From the NCBI GenBank assembly GCA_001898225.1, contig MKTJ01000078.1, forward strand, positions 1 through 39,461: 39,461 nt of DNA. The letters are read 5' to 3'. The DNA is from Chloroflexi bacterium 54-19. GTDB lineage: Bacteria; Chloroflexota; Chloroflexia; Chloroheliales; Chloroheliaceae. The notes under the pieces were generated by a model, which was not told the origin of the DNA, searched no databases, and worked only from the letters and a program-made list of their open reading frames with translations. This document shows, in pieces, positions 24,506 through 33,800 of this stretch; position 1 is the first letter of the stretch, and the number at the start of each line of letters is the position of its first letter. A program made the position numbers and the translations under genes.

Positions 24506-25414
24506 TTATTGTTCGATAGTAATGGCGACTGCGCTGGCCGTGCCGTTATTCTGGGCAGGCCGGAAGTTGACACTGATTTTCGCTCCCGCCGTCAGGTCGG
24601 TCGCGCTATCTCCAACCCTTTTAGTGATTTCGGTGGTGTCACTCAGGTTAACGGTGACCGACGCGCCGGTCTGGTCGGTGCCGGTCAGGGTGTTGCCGGA
24701 AAGAGTCGCGCTGCGCAGTATCAGGCGATTCCCACCGCCAAACCCACCCGCTCCCGGTCCCCTGTTCGCACCGGGAGTGCCATTCGCGCCCGGCGTACCG
24801 TTGGCGTTGCGGCGGCCCGCGCCGGGAGTGCCGTTAGCCGCGCCGCGCCCTGGGAAAGCGCCGGGTGTGCCGTTCGCGCCCGCGCCGGGGAACCCTCCGT
24901 TATTAGCCATTGAAGCGGTATCGGTCAGGCTGACGGCAGTGGCGGTGTAGGTGCCGTCGCTGCCCTTCTCGCCGGTAACCTGGATGAGGTCATTTGCCAG
25001 GGTTTCCTTGCTCAAATCAGCCAACGCCAGTTTCGAGTTCTTGTTGATAACGGCGTTGGAGGCGTCAAAAGTCTGGCTGGAACCGCTATTTTCTTGCACC
25101 GTCAGGCTCTTATTAGTGGAGTCGTAGGCCTGGACGGTCCCGGTCACGACATTAAATCCACCGCCAAAACCGCCCTGGCCTCGTCCGGACCCGGCCCTGT
25201 TACCAGGTGTACCGGAAGGCGCAGCCCCGTTGTTTGAGGCGGCTGTCGTTGAATTCGCGCCGGAGGCAGCAGCCGTGGTCGAAGCGGCGGCGGTGGTCGC
25301 TACTGCCGGGGCGCTAGTCGCGGTCGGGGTATCGCCGCAAGCCACCAGCGATACCGCCGTCAATACCAGCAGGAACGGCCCCAAAATAAAATTCTTGTTA
25401 AACTTCGTGGTCAT
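24506..25414 (-). CDS. Low-complexity secreted lipoprotein with two OB/DUF5666-like segments
   Basis: A lipobox LVAC with C26 ends the signal sequence. A threonine/alanine/serine stalk follows (about residues 28-70), then a beta-strand segment VVTGTVQAYDSTNKSLTVQ (about 90-170), a Gly/Pro/Asn-rich insert with NGTPGA repeats (about 178-220) and a second related strand segment SATLSGNTLTGTDQTGASVTV to the end. The two flanking halves resemble the DUF5666 pattern of short beta-barrel repeats. It is anchored outside the membrane, with unknown function. No clear ribosome site precedes the ATG. It is divergent from the TetR gene. Confidence 0.65.
   Translation of the reverse strand: MTTKFNKNFILGPFLLVLTAVSLVACGDTPTATSAPAVATTAAASTTAAASGANSTTAASNNGAAPSGTPGNRAGSGRGQGGFGGGFNVVTGTVQAYDSTNKSLTVQENSGSSQTFDASNAVINKNSKLALADLSKETLANDLIQVTGEKGSDGTYTATAVSLTDTASMANNGGFPGAGANGTPGAFPGRGAANGTPGAGRRNANGTPGANGTPGANRGPGAGGFGGGNRLILRSATLSGNTLTGTDQTGASVTVNLSDTTEITKRVGDSATDLTAGAKISVNFRPAQNNGTASAVAITIEQ
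24768..24883. repeat. Imperfect tandem coding repeat (NGTPGA)
   Basis: Within the lipoprotein gene the hexapeptide NGTPGA recurs four times with Ala/Arg/Phe/Gly spacers. The DNA units share the core GCGCCGGGnGTGCCGTT but differ at third positions, so the array has not been recently homogenised. Confidence 0.75.
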
Positions 25415-25867
25415 ATAAACTTTAAACCCTTTTTCCTAACTTATGCTACTAGCTTTGCCCAAATTCTGCCAGGTCCAATAAAAATAGAAGTAAACGTCAC
25501 TAAAAATGGCGCAATATATGAATTGCAAGGATATTGTAAAGGTAAGGAGTTAGAAAACTGATATAAAATTGTAAATTAACCTTTTCAGATTGTTACGAAT
25601 TTGTATCTATTGAGTTTAGTCACCAAACTCCGCCAAATGACCTATTGACAGAAAATCGTAACAGTGTTACAAATAATAACAACGATACGGTTTGTAACAT
25701 TGTTTGTTATAAATCCAACAACAGGTTACGGCTGACCTCCAGCCGGTCTTACTTTCCCCCCTTTACAAAGTCGTAAGAGGTAGAGCAACGGATTCTACAC
25801 CTGTCATTTTGGTGTCATTTTCTGCTGTTAGGTTATATTTAATTGCATTTGCAAGGAACGAGGGTGA
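25415..25867. promoter_or_regulatory. Divergent intergenic region with half-site array
   Basis: No gene in 453 bases. A consensus-like promoter is present: TTGACA (25645-25650), 17 bases, TACAAA (25668-25673) toward the TetR gene. Copies of a nine-base half-site close to TGTTACAAA occur at 25591-25599 (+), 25655-25663 (-), 25665-25673 (+), 25691-25699 (-) and 25705-25713 (+). Two overlap the promoter. A palindrome TTGCA-TT-TGCAA lies at 25843-25854, just before the start. The long leader (about 190 bases) means a second, nearer promoter may exist. Confidence 0.5.
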
Positions 25868-26482
25868 ATGGATAATAGTTTGGTTGAGTCCCGTAAAGCG
25901 CGCGAGAAAAGTAAACTCAGACGGGCGATTATCGAGACAGCCCGGACTATTGCGGTAAACGAGGGCTTTGAAGCTGTTACCATTCGCCGGATTGCCAGCG
26001 CGATTGAATACGGTCCACCCGCTATCTATGCTTTGTTCGAAAACAAAGAAGCCATTTTTAAGGAAATGCTCTATACCGGCTATGAGGAACTCCTGGAAAA
26101 TCTACAGAACTCCTACAACCGGGAAATCACACCGGAAGAGCGTTTGCTAACCCTGGCAAGAGCGTACTGGAACTATGCAAATTATTGCCCGCGCATTTTT
26201 GGCGCAATGCACAGCATGACCTACCCGGAGCCGGTAGAATTTTCCAAACCGGCGGCGGTTGCCCGGATTCAAACTATCGTTGGGGATATTTTGAAAGAAA
26301 TTTTCCAGCCCAGAGAACTTTCGGAGCAGGAACTGGACGATATGGTGCAATTGTTACGCGGCACCATGATCGGTCTTGTGACTATCGGTTTATCCGGGAA
26401 AATCGAGGGTGGGAAAGAAAGAGCGTTGCTTTTGTTGGAGCGGGCGGTAAAAGATTATTTAAAAGCCTGGCGGCAGGGCTAG
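25868..26482 (+). CDS. TetR/AcrR family transcriptional regulator
   Basis: Repressor of 204 residues. The N-terminal helix-turn-helix spans about residues 18-63: RRAIIETARTIAVNEGFEAVTIRRIASAIEYGPPAIYALFENKEAIFKEM. The C-terminal ligand domain (about 80-200) contains a WNYANYCPRIFGAMH segment seen in TetR members of the TetR_C_33-like group. ATG is preceded by AAGGAACGAGGG. The next gene on the same strand, 112 bases away, encodes an MFS exporter, the usual target and partner of such regulators. A cluster of TGTTAC half-sites lies upstream and may be its binding sites (inferred). Confidence 0.9.
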   Translation: MDNSLVESRKAREKSKLRRAIIETARTIAVNEGFEAVTIRRIASAIEYGPPAIYALFENKEAIFKEMLYTGYEELLENLQNSYNREITPEERLLTLARAYWNYANYCPRIFGAMHSMTYPEPVEFSKPAAVARIQTIVGDILKEIFQPRELSEQELDDMVQLLRGTMIGLVTIGLSGKIEGGKERALLLLERAVKDYLKAWRQG

Positions 26483-26530
26483 ATTTTGGGGCCAATAGAG
26501 AAAGCGTTGGCCTGGCAGTCTCATTTTTTG

Positions 26531-26552
26531 GAAGTTAAGCCTCTTTAACTTC
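26531..26552 (+). promoter_or_regulatory. Hairpin between tetR and the exporter gene
   Basis: Perfect 8-bp stem GAAGTTAA (26531-26538) with TTAACTTC (26545-26552), 6-base loop, no T-run after it. It could be an operator or an mRNA stabilising/attenuating structure in front of the exporter gene. Confidence 0.4.
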
Positions 26553-26593
26553 GACTTATCCCAAGCTACTATGCATCAGGGGGTTTCTTTTCA

Positions 26594-28270
26594 ATGAGAA
26601 TTCCATATAAATACGCGGTGGCGTTAACAGCCGCGTTAGGCTTGTTTATGGCGGTGCTGGACAATACGATTGTCAACGTAGCCTTGATCCCGATGGCTAA
26701 CGCCTTTCACACCGACCTTAATGCGGTTCAGTGGGTTATCACAGCTTACTTTTTAGCCCAGGCGGCGGTTATCCCGGCTGCCGGTTATCTTTCTAGCCGG
26801 TTAGGGGTAAAGCAAGTCTTTATCGCCTGTTTGGCCCTCTTTACTATCGGTTCGCTCCTTTGTGGTCTTAGTGATATTGTCCAGGATAGCAGCGGGCATC
26901 CTTATATCGGCCTGTTGATCTTCTTCCGGGTTGTCCAGGGTATTGGCGGTGGCGCTTTGTTCCCGCTGGCGACCGCGATTGCCTTCAGCGCCTTCCCGCC
27001 CGCCGAACGGGCCAGTTCTTCGGCGGTAATCGGTCTCCCGGTCCTGATGGCACCTTCTTTTGGCCCCACTATCGGTGGCCTGTTGATTGACAGCATCGGC
27101 TGGCAGTGGATTTTCTTTATAAACGTGCCGGTCGGTATCCTGGCGATTTTCCTGATGGTGCGGATCTACAAGCCCGAAAACGAGCAGAAAGACCCGAACA
27201 AAGCCGGTCGTTTCGACTATGTCGGCCTGACCCTTTCTATGCTGGGTATTGTCGCCCTGGTCTACGGCTTTAACCAGGTCAGCCAGCGTGACCCCGGTAC
27301 GGTAACGGCGACCAACCCGGCGGGCAGCATCTATGGTTGGGGTTACTGGCAGGTCTGGGCCTGGGTAATTGCGGGTGTGGTTTTACTCGCGGCCTTCCTG
27401 GTCTATGAACTTCGCTCGAAAGACCCGGTCGTGGATTTGCGGTTGTTCAAACAGCGCGATTTTACTACCGCCAGTATTATGACCTGGGCGATGCGGGCTT
27501 TTGTCTTCGGTTCCTTCTTCTTGTTGCCGGTCTTCTTGCAGGAAATTCGCAACCCGCACCTGAGCGCGACCGTAGCCGGTCTAGCTACTATGCCGATGGG
27601 CCTGGCTTCGGGTGTGGCGGTGGTTTTAACCGGGCGCAAGCTCTATGCCGCGTTAGGGCCTCGCTATCTCGTCCTGCTTGGGGTCATCTTTATGGCGGCC
27701 AGTAACTTCTTGCTCCTGGGTATCACCAACGAAACTGATGGTTGGAGCCTTATCCCGGCCATGATTTTGCGCGGTATCGGCTTCGGAATGTCTGGTATTC
27801 CGTTGCAGACAGTAGCCCTGGAGAAGTTGAAGGGTTACGAACTGCCGCGGGCCAGTTCGCTGTACAACGCCTCGGCCCAGATTTTTAGCTCGATTGGTAT
27901 CGCGGTGCTGACCACTTTATTCGTGCAGCAGACGACCGCGCACCAGCCTAGCCAGCAAGCTATCCAGGCCCTGGCCCAGTCCACTGCCCAGCAGATGGCC
28001 CCGGCCTACCTGGCAAGCCACCCTGGTCTGACCCAGGCGGCTTTACAGACTACGCCGGACTTCACACAGCAGGTCCAGGCTTCGGTAGCGGCCCAGGTCA
28101 CTTCGCAGGCGGGTATCCCGGCTATGACTGATGTTTTCCTGGTCGTGACTATCGCGATGGTCGCCCTGGTCTTCCTCTCCCTCATTCTGCCGGACAAACG
28201 GTCCCGTCAGAGTGTCGGAGCGGCGGAAGGAGCCGAGTCCGAGCGGTCCGAGCCGATGCTGGTCGAGTAA
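26594..28270 (+). CDS. MFS transporter, DHA2 (EmrB/QacA-like) drug exporter family
   Basis: Proton-coupled efflux permease of the cytoplasmic membrane with about 14 predicted transmembrane segments across 558 residues. The DHA2 motif LDNTIVNVALI (residues 22-32, with D23) is in the first helix; AAGYLSSRLGVKQVF is motif A; the PVLMAPSFGPTIGGLLIDSIGWQW segment is motif C. A hydrophilic loop rich in QAIQALAQSTAQQ lies before the last helix, and the tail is acidic and cytoplasmic. ATG follows CAGGGGG. It probably forms a unit with the TetR gene. Substrate not predictable. Confidence 0.9.
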   Translation: MRIPYKYAVALTAALGLFMAVLDNTIVNVALIPMANAFHTDLNAVQWVITAYFLAQAAVIPAAGYLSSRLGVKQVFIACLALFTIGSLLCGLSDIVQDSSGHPYIGLLIFFRVVQGIGGGALFPLATAIAFSAFPPAERASSSAVIGLPVLMAPSFGPTIGGLLIDSIGWQWIFFINVPVGILAIFLMVRIYKPENEQKDPNKAGRFDYVGLTLSMLGIVALVYGFNQVSQRDPGTVTATNPAGSIYGWGYWQVWAWVIAGVVLLAAFLVYELRSKDPVVDLRLFKQRDFTTASIMTWAMRAFVFGSFFLLPVFLQEIRNPHLSATVAGLATMPMGLASGVAVVLTGRKLYAALGPRYLVLLGVIFMAASNFLLLGITNETDGWSLIPAMILRGIGFGMSGIPLQTVALEKLKGYELPRASSLYNASAQIFSSIGIAVLTTLFVQQTTAHQPSQQAIQALAQSTAQQMAPAYLASHPGLTQAALQTTPDFTQQVQASVAAQVTSQAGIPAMTDVFLVVTIAMVALVFLSLILPDKRSRQSVGAAEGAESERSEPMLVE

Positions 28271-28335
28271 TTTTCCAGGGTCCAGCCGTCCTTCGCTTTG
28301 AAGGTCGGCCTGGTCTTTAACAAAGATTAGCCAGA

Positions 28336-28370
28336 AATATCCGGTCCAGGAATGGGCCGGATATTTTTTT
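28336..28370 (+). terminator. Terminator of the exporter gene
   Basis: AATATCCGG followed by TCC (28336-28347) pairs with GGG and CCGGATATT (28354-28365), then a run of T to 28370. A weaker GC hairpin lies between this and the exporter stop (about 28287-28317). Confidence 0.9.
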
Positions 28371-28398
28371 GCTTAAGCCTTTCGGAATAGGGTAAAAT
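28369..28398 (+). promoter_or_regulatory. Possible promoter of the SRPBCC-acetylesterase pair
   Basis: TTGCTT (28369-28374), 18-base spacer, TAAAAT (28393-28398), about 80 bases before the ATG. It overlaps the end of the preceding terminator. Confidence 0.45.
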
Positions 28399-28476
28399 CT
28401 AGCCGGAGCGCCGGATTTTTAGCGAAGTTGCACCAGTCGCGAATCCTGGCGATACTTTTCCCAGGAGGAAAAGACA

Positions 28477-28965
28477 ATGACAAATTTATCCGGTGAGAAA
28501 AGAGTCGATGCCGGTTCGAGGATTATCAAAGCCACCCCCGAAACCATTTACCGGGCATACCTGGACCCGCAAGAGTTGACGGTCTGGCGACCACCCCACG
28601 GAATGCGGTCCGAAATTCTCGAATTCGAGCCCTGGACCGGTGGGAAGTTCCGCATGGCCTATATCTATACCGCTGAACACCCGGTGGCGGGCAAGACCAG
28701 CGAGAATGTCGACGTTTTTCAGGGCCGGTTCGCGGAACTGGTGCCCAACGAGCGGATTGTCGAGGTGGTCGAGTTTGAATCCCCCGACCCGGCCTTTGCC
28801 GGTGAAATGTCGATAACTACCATTTTAAAGGCGGTGCCGGAGGGAACCGAGGTAACGGTCCGTTGCGAAGATGTCCCGCCCGGCATCCGGCAGGAAGACC
28901 ACCTGCAAGGCATCAATTCCAGCCTGGAAAACCTGGCCGCTTTCACCGAAAAAGCTGCAAAATAA
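28477..28965 (+). CDS. SRPBCC protein of the AHSA1 family
   Basis: A 162-residue START-like single-domain protein: SRIIKATPETIYRAYLDPQELTVWRPPHGM at the N terminus, GGKFRMAYIY in the middle and GTEVTVRCEDVPPGI near the C terminus. It is a distinct copy from the ArsR-linked one at 18723 and has no regulator beside it. ATG follows an excellent CAGGAGGAAAAG. The acetylesterase gene starts 62 bases downstream and may be cotranscribed, although a functional link is not evident. Ligand unknown. Confidence 0.87.
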   Translation: MTNLSGEKRVDAGSRIIKATPETIYRAYLDPQELTVWRPPHGMRSEILEFEPWTGGKFRMAYIYTAEHPVAGKTSENVDVFQGRFAELVPNERIVEVVEFESPDPAFAGEMSITTILKAVPEGTEVTVRCEDVPPGIRQEDHLQGINSSLENLAAFTEKAAK

Positions 28966-29027
28966 TTGCTCGATTGTTCCAAATAACGCTTAACTTCAGA
29001 CCAGCAATACATCACGATGGGGAGATT

Positions 29028-30410
29028 ATGGAGAATATAACCGTAACCGGCGTCAAAATCACGGATGGACCCCAGGACTGGCAAATCTTCCAGCGCGACC
29101 GGGCCGGGTTTGCGGCTATTACGGTAGGCGGCACCTGGGAGGCCGACGAGGTCGAATTCTATATCCAGGGCCGCCTGGTGGACGAAAACCTGAATATGCC
29201 GGTGGCGGCTTATCTTGACTGGCAGGACGCCACCCTCGACCTCGCCACCAAACGTTTTTCATTGACCCTTGAAAAGGTGCCCCAGGGTGGCCTTTACCGC
29301 CTGGAGACGCGGATAAAACGGCCCCAGGCCCTCGATTTACGCCCGCTCCGGGGCGATTACATCCATCATATCGGGGTGGGTGATATTTACGTGATAGCCG
29401 GGCAAAGCAATTCTTCCGGCACCGGCAAAGGTATCGTCAATGACGGCCCGCTGCTGGGGGTCCACCTCTTTGCCAACGATGAGCGCTGGAAACTGGCGAT
29501 GCATCCCCTGGAAGATGCTACCAATACCCTGCACCCGGTTACCATCACCCGGATTTTTCACGGCCATAGTCCCTGGCTGGCTTTTGCCAGGACTATCTTT
29601 CAGAAAACCGGGATTCCGGTCGGCCTGGTCCCGACCGCACTCGGAGGCAGCCCGATTAGCCGCTGGCTAGTGGGCGAGGAAGCGGACGGCGACCTTTTCA
29701 AGAACATGGCCGACATGCTTCAAAAAGCCGGGGGTAAGACGGCGGGGATTCTCTGGTACCAGGGCGAGACCGAGGTAATGCAGGGAAAGGTCGCCGAGTA
29801 TCCCCAAAAATTCGCCCGGTTTGCCGAGGCGGTCCGCGCCCTGGCCCACGACCCCGAACTACCAATTTTTACCGGTCAATTGAATGCCTTCACCGACGCC
29901 CAGGCCGATGCCGCCGGTTGGAGCCGGATGCGGGAGGTTCAGCGCTCGCTTTCTCACCGGTTGAAGAATGTTTACCTGGTCGTGACGGTGGACTGCCCCT
30001 TGTCCGACCCGATTCATAATAGTTCCGGCTCGAACGTCTGGATTGGGGAACGCTTTGCTTTCGCCGCCCTCGCTGCGGTATACGGCAAATCTATCGCGGC
30101 GCGCCATCCCGAAGTAACCGGGGCCGCTTTCACCGGGGAGGATAGGCGGACCATCCGGCTCGATTTTGAAAATGTTACCGGGGGTTGGACGCCCGACCCC
30201 AGCCCAAACGAGTTTTCCGTGCAGGACGAGTCGGGCTGGTTGCCGGTGACGGCACTCGGTTTCGGGCCGGAAGACAGCCTGATTCTCGGTCTGAGCCGCC
30301 CGGCCCAGGGACGCACCACCGTACATGGTCTTTACGGCCTCTCCCCGCGCCCGACCATGTTTGATGATAACGGGCGCTGTATGGTTCCCTTCTCCCTGAC
30401 GCTCGATTAG
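29028..30410 (+). CDS. SASA-type carbohydrate acetylesterase
   Basis: SGNH/GDSL-fold esterase of the sialate O-acetylesterase/CE6 domain type, which removes acetyl groups from sugars or polysaccharides. The nucleophile block is IAGQSNSSG (S127), the oxyanion block is GILWYQGETEV, and the catalytic Asp-His block is DCPLSDPIHNSS. An N-terminal beta-sandwich (about residues 1-105) precedes the catalytic domain and a small C-terminal beta domain follows. The ATG at 29028 is chosen since the upstream in-frame extension would overlap the SRPBCC gene and has no similarity; a GGGGAG site is very close to the start. There is no signal peptide, so it works inside the cell on imported acetylated sugars. 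Confidence 0.85.
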   Translation: MENITVTGVKITDGPQDWQIFQRDRAGFAAITVGGTWEADEVEFYIQGRLVDENLNMPVAAYLDWQDATLDLATKRFSLTLEKVPQGGLYRLETRIKRPQALDLRPLRGDYIHHIGVGDIYVIAGQSNSSGTGKGIVNDGPLLGVHLFANDERWKLAMHPLEDATNTLHPVTITRIFHGHSPWLAFARTIFQKTGIPVGLVPTALGGSPISRWLVGEEADGDLFKNMADMLQKAGGKTAGILWYQGETEVMQGKVAEYPQKFARFAEAVRALAHDPELPIFTGQLNAFTDAQADAAGWSRMREVQRSLSHRLKNVYLVVTVDCPLSDPIHNSSGSNVWIGERFAFAALAAVYGKSIAARHPEVTGAAFTGEDRRTIRLDFENVTGGWTPDPSPNEFSVQDESGWLPVTALGFGPEDSLILGLSRPAQGRTTVHGLYGLSPRPTMFDDNGRCMVPFSLTLD

Positions 30411-30810
30411 GTATCGTGGGGGAATGCAAATTCGCTAATTAAATTCGCATTCCCCACAAAGAGAATGCAAAGTCCGCAGCTTGTGCCAAATACTGAACAC
30501 TAAAAACTAAAAACCTTGCATTCCCCCTCGCATCATATTGACAAAGCTTTTTAGATAAGCTAACTTATTATTAAATTCTTACGGAATTTCTTCCAGACAG
30601 GTTGGTTTTACCAAATTTTTAACCGGGGCATTTTATAATTCGCCTGGCATTTTCTTTCAACTAAATCTGACAACTTTGCTCCGGTATCGCTTCTCAACTC
30701 GTGTCCCTGTCCCTTTTCACCAATAGCAGTTTGCCGCCTTTTTTGTGTCCAGAATCATCTAGCTAACTAGCAAGCAGTTAAAATACATCTAGTGTAGGAA
30801 GAAGGTCTCA
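30411..30810. other. Intergenic region with competing hairpins, upstream of the glucan hydrolase
   Basis: No gene in 400 bases. GGGGGAATGCAA (30418-30429) can pair with GCATTCCCCAC (about 30446-30456, with one bulge) or, perfectly over 12 bases, with TTGCATTCCCCC (30516-30527). A third related GAATGCAAAG lies at 30472-30481. The dispersed repeat GAACACTAAAAACT is at 30495-30508. The stretch 30530-30810 is AT-rich and pyrimidine-biased and probably carries the promoter, but no strong -35/-10 pair could be chosen. Confidence 0.5.
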
Positions 30811-33800
30811 ATGAAGAAAGACCGCTTACAGAGGTTTAGCAACGCTCTCATGTTTTTGGGCTTGCTATTTGCCCTGATATTTCCAATGTTTGATGGCTCC
30901 CTGCCCCAGGCCAGGGCAGCCACTACCGTCACACTCGTGGGTGACTTACAAAATGAACTTGGTTGCTCCGGTGATTGGCAACCCGATTGCGCCGCCACCT
31001 ATATGACTGCGCCAATCAGCGACGGCGTTTACCGCTTTACCGCGAATTTACCCGGCGGCACTTACAATTATAAAGTGGCTTTGAACAACACCTGGGACGT
31101 TAACTATGGTGCCCACGCCGTGGCGGGTGGCGACAATATCGCCGTGACCGTGCCGAGCGGCGGCGGGACCGTAAAATTCTATTTCGACCCGAACAGCCAT
31201 TGGATTACCGATAATATCAACTCGCTTATCGTGACCGCCGCCGGGAGTTTCCAGAGCGAAATCGGCTGTCCCGGCGACTGGCAGCCCGATTGTCTCCAAT
31301 CCTGGATGGAAGACATCCAGGGGACGGGTGTCTATACCTACCAGACCCCGCCCGGCCTGGGTCCGTCCTCTTACGAGTTTAAAGCCGCCCTCAACGAAGG
31401 TTGGGACGTGAGTTATGGTGTCAACGGTGGGGGGGCCAACGTGCCCTTTACCCTCATCACTCCGACCCAGGTGGCGACCCTTAAATTCGACGGTGCGACC
31501 CACGTCCCGACCGCCAATACCGGGGCGTCCAGTCACGACAACAATGTCGAATATAACGGCCTGGCCCACGACAGCCGCAACAGCCTCTACCGGGTTCCCT
31601 TTGGCGCGGTCAATCCCGGTACGGCGGTCACGCTGCGGTTCCGCACCTTGCATAATGACGTGACAGGAGTAACCATCCGGCTTTACGACACCTCGATTAA
31701 CCAGGAAGATAAAGAGACGATGAACCTGGCCGCCAGCAACGTCGATTGTTACGACCCCATTTTGACCGGCCAGAACCGCACCTGCGACTATTACCAGTAC
31801 ACCTATACCCCGAAAGCCCTGGCAATCGTCTACTACCGCTTTATCGTCCAGGACGGCACTTCGACTGCCTATTACGCCGATACCGCCAATCGTTACGATG
31901 GTCCGGGCGTGGCGACCCCCGACATGCAGGACAACGGGTTCCGCCTGAACGTGGTTGACCCCGACTTCAAAGTTATTCCCTGGATGCAAAACGGGGTAAT
32001 GTACCAGATTTTCCCCGACCGTTTCCGCAACGGCGACCCCTCCAACGACCCGAAGCCGACCGATACCCGCTACGATTACCCGGCCCCGCCAAACGCGACC
32101 CCGGCCCAGGTCCAGGCGGCGAAGGATGCCCAGATAATTAAAAAAATCTGGAGCGCGTTACCGGAAGGTTATTGCAACGCTTATGCCAACCCGGCCACAC
32201 CCTGTACGGAAGGCCCCAAAGGGCGCGACTACTTTGGTGGTGACCTGGAAGGGGTAGACCAGAAGCTAAGTTATCTCGCCAGCGTTGGTATCACCATCAT
32301 CTATTTCAACCCGATTTTCGAGTCGGGCTCGAACCACGGCTACGATACCCGCGACTACAAGACTATCAGTAAATATTTTGGCACCAACGAAACCTTTAAA
32401 AAGCTGGTTAACGACGCTAAACGCTTGAATATCAGCATCGTCCTGGACGGAGTGTTCAATCACCTTTCCTCGGACAGCCCCTTCTTCGACCGCTACCACC
32501 ATTATTCGACCGTCGGGGCTTGCGAAAGCACCGCTTCGGCCTATCGCTCCTGGTTTACCTTCCACGATGTGACGCCTGGCACCGGGGTCTGCGTGGACAG
32601 CCAGAACCGCCCCAACGCGGCCACCTATGACGGCTGGGCCGGTTTTGACTCGATACCGGTCATTACCAAGAAAGACCCGGCCAACCCGAATAACCCCTAT
32701 GCGCCGGTCGCCAACTATTTCTACACCAGCGCCTTCAATAGCGTGGCCTCTTTCTGGCTCCGGCAGGGGGCGCGAGGCTGGCGTTTCGACGTGATGACCG
32801 ACCCCAGTTTCCCCGCTTCCTACTGGCAGCAGTTGCGCGATGTCACCAAGGGGGTCAACCCGGATGAGATTATTATTGCCGAAGCCTGGCACTGGTACGA
32901 TAACCTGCCGATAACCCACGGCGACCAGGCCGATACCGCCATGGGCTACCGCTTCCGCAACGCTGTCCTGGGTCTTCTGGGAGCCACCGACAACAAAGGC
33001 TTCCCCCAGGAAACCGACCCGAATTTGCCGCCGTCGGTCTTCCAGGCTCGCATGGACTCGATGCGGGAGGATTACGCCGACGCCACTTATTACACTTTCC
33101 AGAATTTGCTGGACAGCCACGACACCAAGCGTATCCTGTGGAGCCTGACGCCCGGCCAGGATAATCGCGAGGATAAAGAGTTCAATGCGGCCAACCTGGC
33201 AACCGGCAAGGCCAAAGAGCTTATCGCCGCCACGGTCCAGTTCACCGTACCCGGCACGCCAACCATCTATTACGGTGACGAGGTTTCGCTGACCGGCGCG
33301 GACGACCCCGACGACCGCCGCCCGTTCCCCTGGAAGCTCAACGCTAACGGCACCTACAATAACAGCTTCGACCCGCTTTACTCGAACGCGGGCGGCGACC
33401 ATAGCACCCTGAACTATTACCGGGCGCTGGCCCTAATCCGGGCGACTAACCCGGTCTTGCGCCAGGGTAAACTGACCTTCCTGCTGGCCGACGACACCAA
33501 CAAGACCACGGCTTACGCCATGCGCGATAAAAACCAGCTTGTGATTACGGTCTTGAACGTGAGCGGCGCGGCCAAAAATATCACAGTGCCGACCGGCAAC
33601 TATCTCCGCAATAACGTCCGCCTGATTGACGCGCTGAGCGGTAAACAGGTACTGACCTCCAACGGTAGTTTCTCGGTCAACCTCGGCTCTTTGAAGGCGG
33701 CCATCTTCATTATGGTGCCGGGCCAGGATATTTCCGGTCCGAATGCGCCGACGAACGTGAAAGCGACCGCCACCAACGGTCTGACCAGCAGCGTCAACCT

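Noticed and set aside
24768..24883. CRISPR-like or VNTR array
   Set aside because: Units are short, in frame, encode NGTPGA and have no spacers, so this is a coding repeat.
28863..29027. Upstream in-frame extension of the acetylesterase
   Set aside because: It would overlap the SRPBCC gene by 103 bases, has an arginine/proline-rich out-of-frame look and lacks a ribosome site; the start at 29028 begins the conserved part.
32266..33402. Minus-strand open frames inside the GH13 gene (also 33433-34224 and 34258-35496)
   Set aside because: They mirror a protein with all GH13 catalytic motifs and have compositionally odd products.
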